Positions 7,018 to 8,260 of a stretch of DNA of 8,260 nucleotides are shown piece by piece. Every line of letters begins with the position of its first letter. Positions within the stretch are counted from its first letter, which is position 1. Source of the stretch: CAUPWF01 sp044425815 (GTDB lineage Bacteria; Bacillota; Clostridia; Lachnospirales; Lachnospiraceae); assembly GCA_044425815.1 (NCBI GenBank), contig JAWXVA010000104.1, positions 1 through 8,260 on the forward strand. The letters run 5' to 3'. The translations under genes were made by a program, and so were the position numbers. The notes under the pieces were generated by a model that did no database searches, was not told the DNA's origin, and was given only the letters and a program-made list of their open reading frames with translations.

Positions 7018-7723
7018 CTTCGTTCTGCCTTTCTTTCGTGTCATTATCATATTCTTTTTCTACTATCCCATCTTTGAAACATATCACTCTCTTTGCTCGC
7101 TTTGCAATCTCTGAATCGTGAGTAATGATGATAACTGTTCTTCCTTCACTGTATAATGTTTCTAATATTCCAAGTATCTCATCTGTGGACTTCGAGTCCA
7201 AATTCCCTGTCGGTTCATCGGCTAGAATAAGGGGTGGTGCTGCTGTAACTGCTCGTGCCACAGCGACTCTTTGTTGCTGTCCTCCCGACATCTCAGCTGG
7301 AAGGTGATTCATACGATTCCCTAGTCCGACTTTTTCTAACGCTTCTTTTGCTAACTGTCTACGTGTCTTCCTATCCACACCTCGATAAATGAGCGGTAGT
7401 TCTACATTCTCAAGTGCGGTAAGATTCTGTATGAGATTAAATCCCTGAAATATAAATCCAATTTCCTTATTCCGCACTTCTGCAAGTTCATCATCTTTCA
7501 TCTTAGCGACCTCTTGCCCATGCAAATGATATTCGCCTTCCGTCGGTTGGTCTAGGCATCCAATCATATTCATCAGCGTTGATTTCCCGGAACCTGAGTG
7601 TCCGATGATTGCTACAAATTCCCCTTCGTCTATCTCTAAATCGATTCCATCAAGCGCCCTCACTTCATTCACACCTGGGTTATATATCTTATATAAATTC
7701 TTCATGCTAATTAAAGTACTCAT
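7001..7723 (-). CDS. LolD/MacB-type ABC transporter ATPase, 240 aa
   Basis: This is the cytoplasmic ATP-hydrolysing subunit that pairs with the MacB-like permease. Motifs in order: Walker A GHSGSGKST (41-49), Q-loop IFQGFNL (Q93), signature MSGGQQQR (145-152, Met replacing the usual Leu), Walker B LILADEPTGNLD (165-176, catalytic E170) and switch His in IITHD (H202). The DEPTGNLD form and the short RxL-rich region (RGVDRKTRRQL) are typical of the LolD/MacB/FtsE branch. The start was set at ATG 7721-7723, which has AAGGTGAGG just upstream. An ATG at 7754-7756 would add 11 residues but falls at the predicted transcription start of the promoter at 7765-7793 and lacks a ribosome binding site. It is the first gene of the operon, with a KKRQ/E-rich hydrophilic tail overlapping the next gene. 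Confidence 0.93.
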   Translation of the reverse strand: MSTLISMKNLYKIYNPGVNEVRALDGIDLEIDEGEFVAIIGHSGSGKSTLMNMIGCLDQPTEGEYHLHGQEVAKMKDDELAEVRNKEIGFIFQGFNLIQNLTALENVELPLIYRGVDRKTRRQLAKEALEKVGLGNRMNHLPAEMSGGQQQRVAVARAVTAAPPLILADEPTGNLDSKSTDEILGILETLYSEGRTVIIITHDSEIAKRAKRVICFKDGIVEKEYDNDTKERQNEDEKTT

Positions 7724-7764
7724 TCTGTCCTCACCTTCGTTATTTGTACTATTCATTTAATACA

Positions 7765-7793
7765 ATTATACAGATTTGTGTGCTGTGTGTCAA
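7765..7793 (-). promoter_or_regulatory. Consensus sigma-A promoter of the export operon
   Basis: The minus strand carries TTGACA (7788-7793), a 17-base spacer (7771-7787) and TATAAT (7765-7770), a perfect match in both hexamers and spacing. Transcription should begin near 7757-7759, about 35 nt before the ATPase start at 7723. So strong a core promoter suggests constitutive expression or control by a repressor or by the half-sites around it. Confidence 0.88.
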
Positions 7794-7862
7794 TTCAAAA
7801 TTTTAGTAATTATTTCACTTTCCACTCGATTCTCATTCAAACTCAATTTATTATGTTTGAAT
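7793..7862. promoter_or_regulatory. Three TTTGAAT-type half-sites upstream of the export promoter
   Basis: A perfect 8-bp inverted repeat, ATTCAAAC (7835-7842) and GTTTGAAT (7855-7862), is separated by 12 bases. A third copy, ATTCAAAA (7793-7800), abuts and by one base overlaps the -35 hexamer. It lies 42 bases, about four helical turns, from the same-orientation half of the repeat. This layout resembles a binding array for a dimeric regulator or response regulator. No regulator gene is in the window, and AT-rich sequence makes chance matches more likely. Confidence 0.35.
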
Positions 7863-7904
7863 ACAAGTAATACTATTATTAGAAATAACTATTATATAGA
7901 AAAA

Positions 7905-7967
7905 GCCTATCTAGTTATTTAAGCCGCATCAAGAAAAATCTTTAATGGTTTAAATAACTAGATAGGC
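7905..7967 (-). terminator. Rho-independent terminator of the amino acid ABC transporter operon
   Basis: The arms 7905-7925 and 7947-7967 are inverted repeats of 21 bases, with a single C/T difference that gives one wobble or mismatched pair. They enclose a 21-base loop, which itself holds a short AAGA/TCTT mini-stem. On the minus strand the stem is followed directly by TTTTTCTAT, the U tract. It begins 20 nt after the stop codon of the ATPase gene at 7988. On the plus strand no T run follows, so it acts in one direction. Between it and the promoter at 7793 nothing coding is seen. Confidence 0.85.
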
Positions 7968-7987
7968 ACCTTGTACATATTCTATTT

Positions 7988-8260
7988 TTAGACATCCCAT
8001 TCCAATAATTTGGATAAAAATTTCTGCAATTCATCCGTCTTTGGATTGGTAAATATTTCACTACTTTTATCATATTCCATAATTCTACCATTATGAAGAA
8101 ACGCTACTTTGTCACATGCATGTAGCGCAAATCCCATTTCATGTGTCGCTATAATAAATGAAATCCCATCTTTCTTCAACTCATGTATCATAGTTAGCAC
8201 TTCACTTGTATATTCTGGATCAAGTGCTGATGTTGGTTCATCTAACAATAAAATATTCGG
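7988..8260 (-). CDS. Polar amino acid ABC transporter ATPase (GlnQ/HisP type), C-terminal part, cut by the window edge
   Basis: The reading frame runs off the window end, and the visible 90 residues begin PNILLLDEPTSALDPEY, containing Walker B and the D-loop. Next come the switch region FIIATHEMGFA with its His, then DKVAFLHNGRIMEYDKSSEIFTNPKTDELQKFLSKLL. The THEMGFA motif and the EIF-NP...FL tail are characteristic of ATPases for glutamine, arginine, histidine and cystine uptake; which amino acid cannot be told from this part. The Walker A, Q-loop and signature lie beyond the edge. It is the last gene of its operon, given the terminator 20 nt downstream. The first in-window start-like codon (TTG at 8248) is internal, not a start. 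Confidence 0.9.
   Translation of the reverse strand, partial: PNILLLDEPTSALDPEYTSEVLTMIHELKKDGISFIIATHEMGFALHACDKVAFLHNGRIMEYDKSSEIFTNPKTDELQKFLSKLLEWDV

Noticed and set aside
6332..7114. Overlapping plus-strand frames of 70-118 residues, rich in Ser and hydrophobic residues
   Set aside because: These are complements of the coiled-coil and lipoyl coding sequence of the membrane fusion protein; the opposite strand has clear homology.
7872..7894. Direct repeat ACTATTAT, two copies 16 bases apart
   Set aside because: It is short and AT-only in an AT-rich gap, so likely chance; there is no third copy or array.

Overview
The window is AT-rich, and every gene I can support lies on the minus strand, so it is best read from high to low coordinates. 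Family content, strong AGGAGG-type ribosome binding sites, a consensus sigma-A type promoter and a MacAB-like exporter with no outer-membrane partner suggest a low-GC Gram-positive (Bacillota, probably Clostridia/Lachnospiraceae-like). The taxon is inferred; there is no rRNA or other phylogenetic marker.

Region 1 (7905-8260): the 3' end of an ATPase gene of the polar amino acid ABC transporter family (GlnQ/HisP type), cut by the window edge. It is closed by a long-stemmed rho-independent terminator at about 7905-7967.

Region 2 (3769-7862): an export operon. A perfect TTGACA-17-TATAAT promoter (7765-7793), with three TTTGAAT-type half-sites upstream, drives a LolD/MacB-type ATPase, a coiled-coil HlyD/MacA-like membrane fusion protein and a MacB-like FtsX-domain permease. 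The first two genes overlap by 17 nt if the internal starts chosen here are right, and the next two are 1 nt apart. A small unrecognised four-helix membrane protein follows 86 nt later and may belong to the same transcript.

Region 3 (1-3768): a carbohydrate catabolism unit. A 159-nt leader, with a 12-bp perfect palindrome and a possible extended -10 promoter, precedes a GH2-family glycosidase gene. That gene is broken by a single-base deletion close after its predicted nucleophile; restoring one base rebuilds an 808-residue enzyme. After 91 nt containing a stem-loop comes an intact GH117-like protein. Its catalytic Asp/Asp/His-Glu residues are spaced as I remember for the Bacteroides plebeius 3,6-anhydro-L-galactosidase.

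A GH2 plus GH117 pair is typical of enzymes that trim red-algal galactan oligosaccharides alternately from the non-reducing end. This is the most interesting biological reading of the window, but no endo-agarase, endo-porphyranase or sugar transporter is visible here to confirm the substrate. I found no tRNA, rRNA, CRISPR array, transposase or att site.
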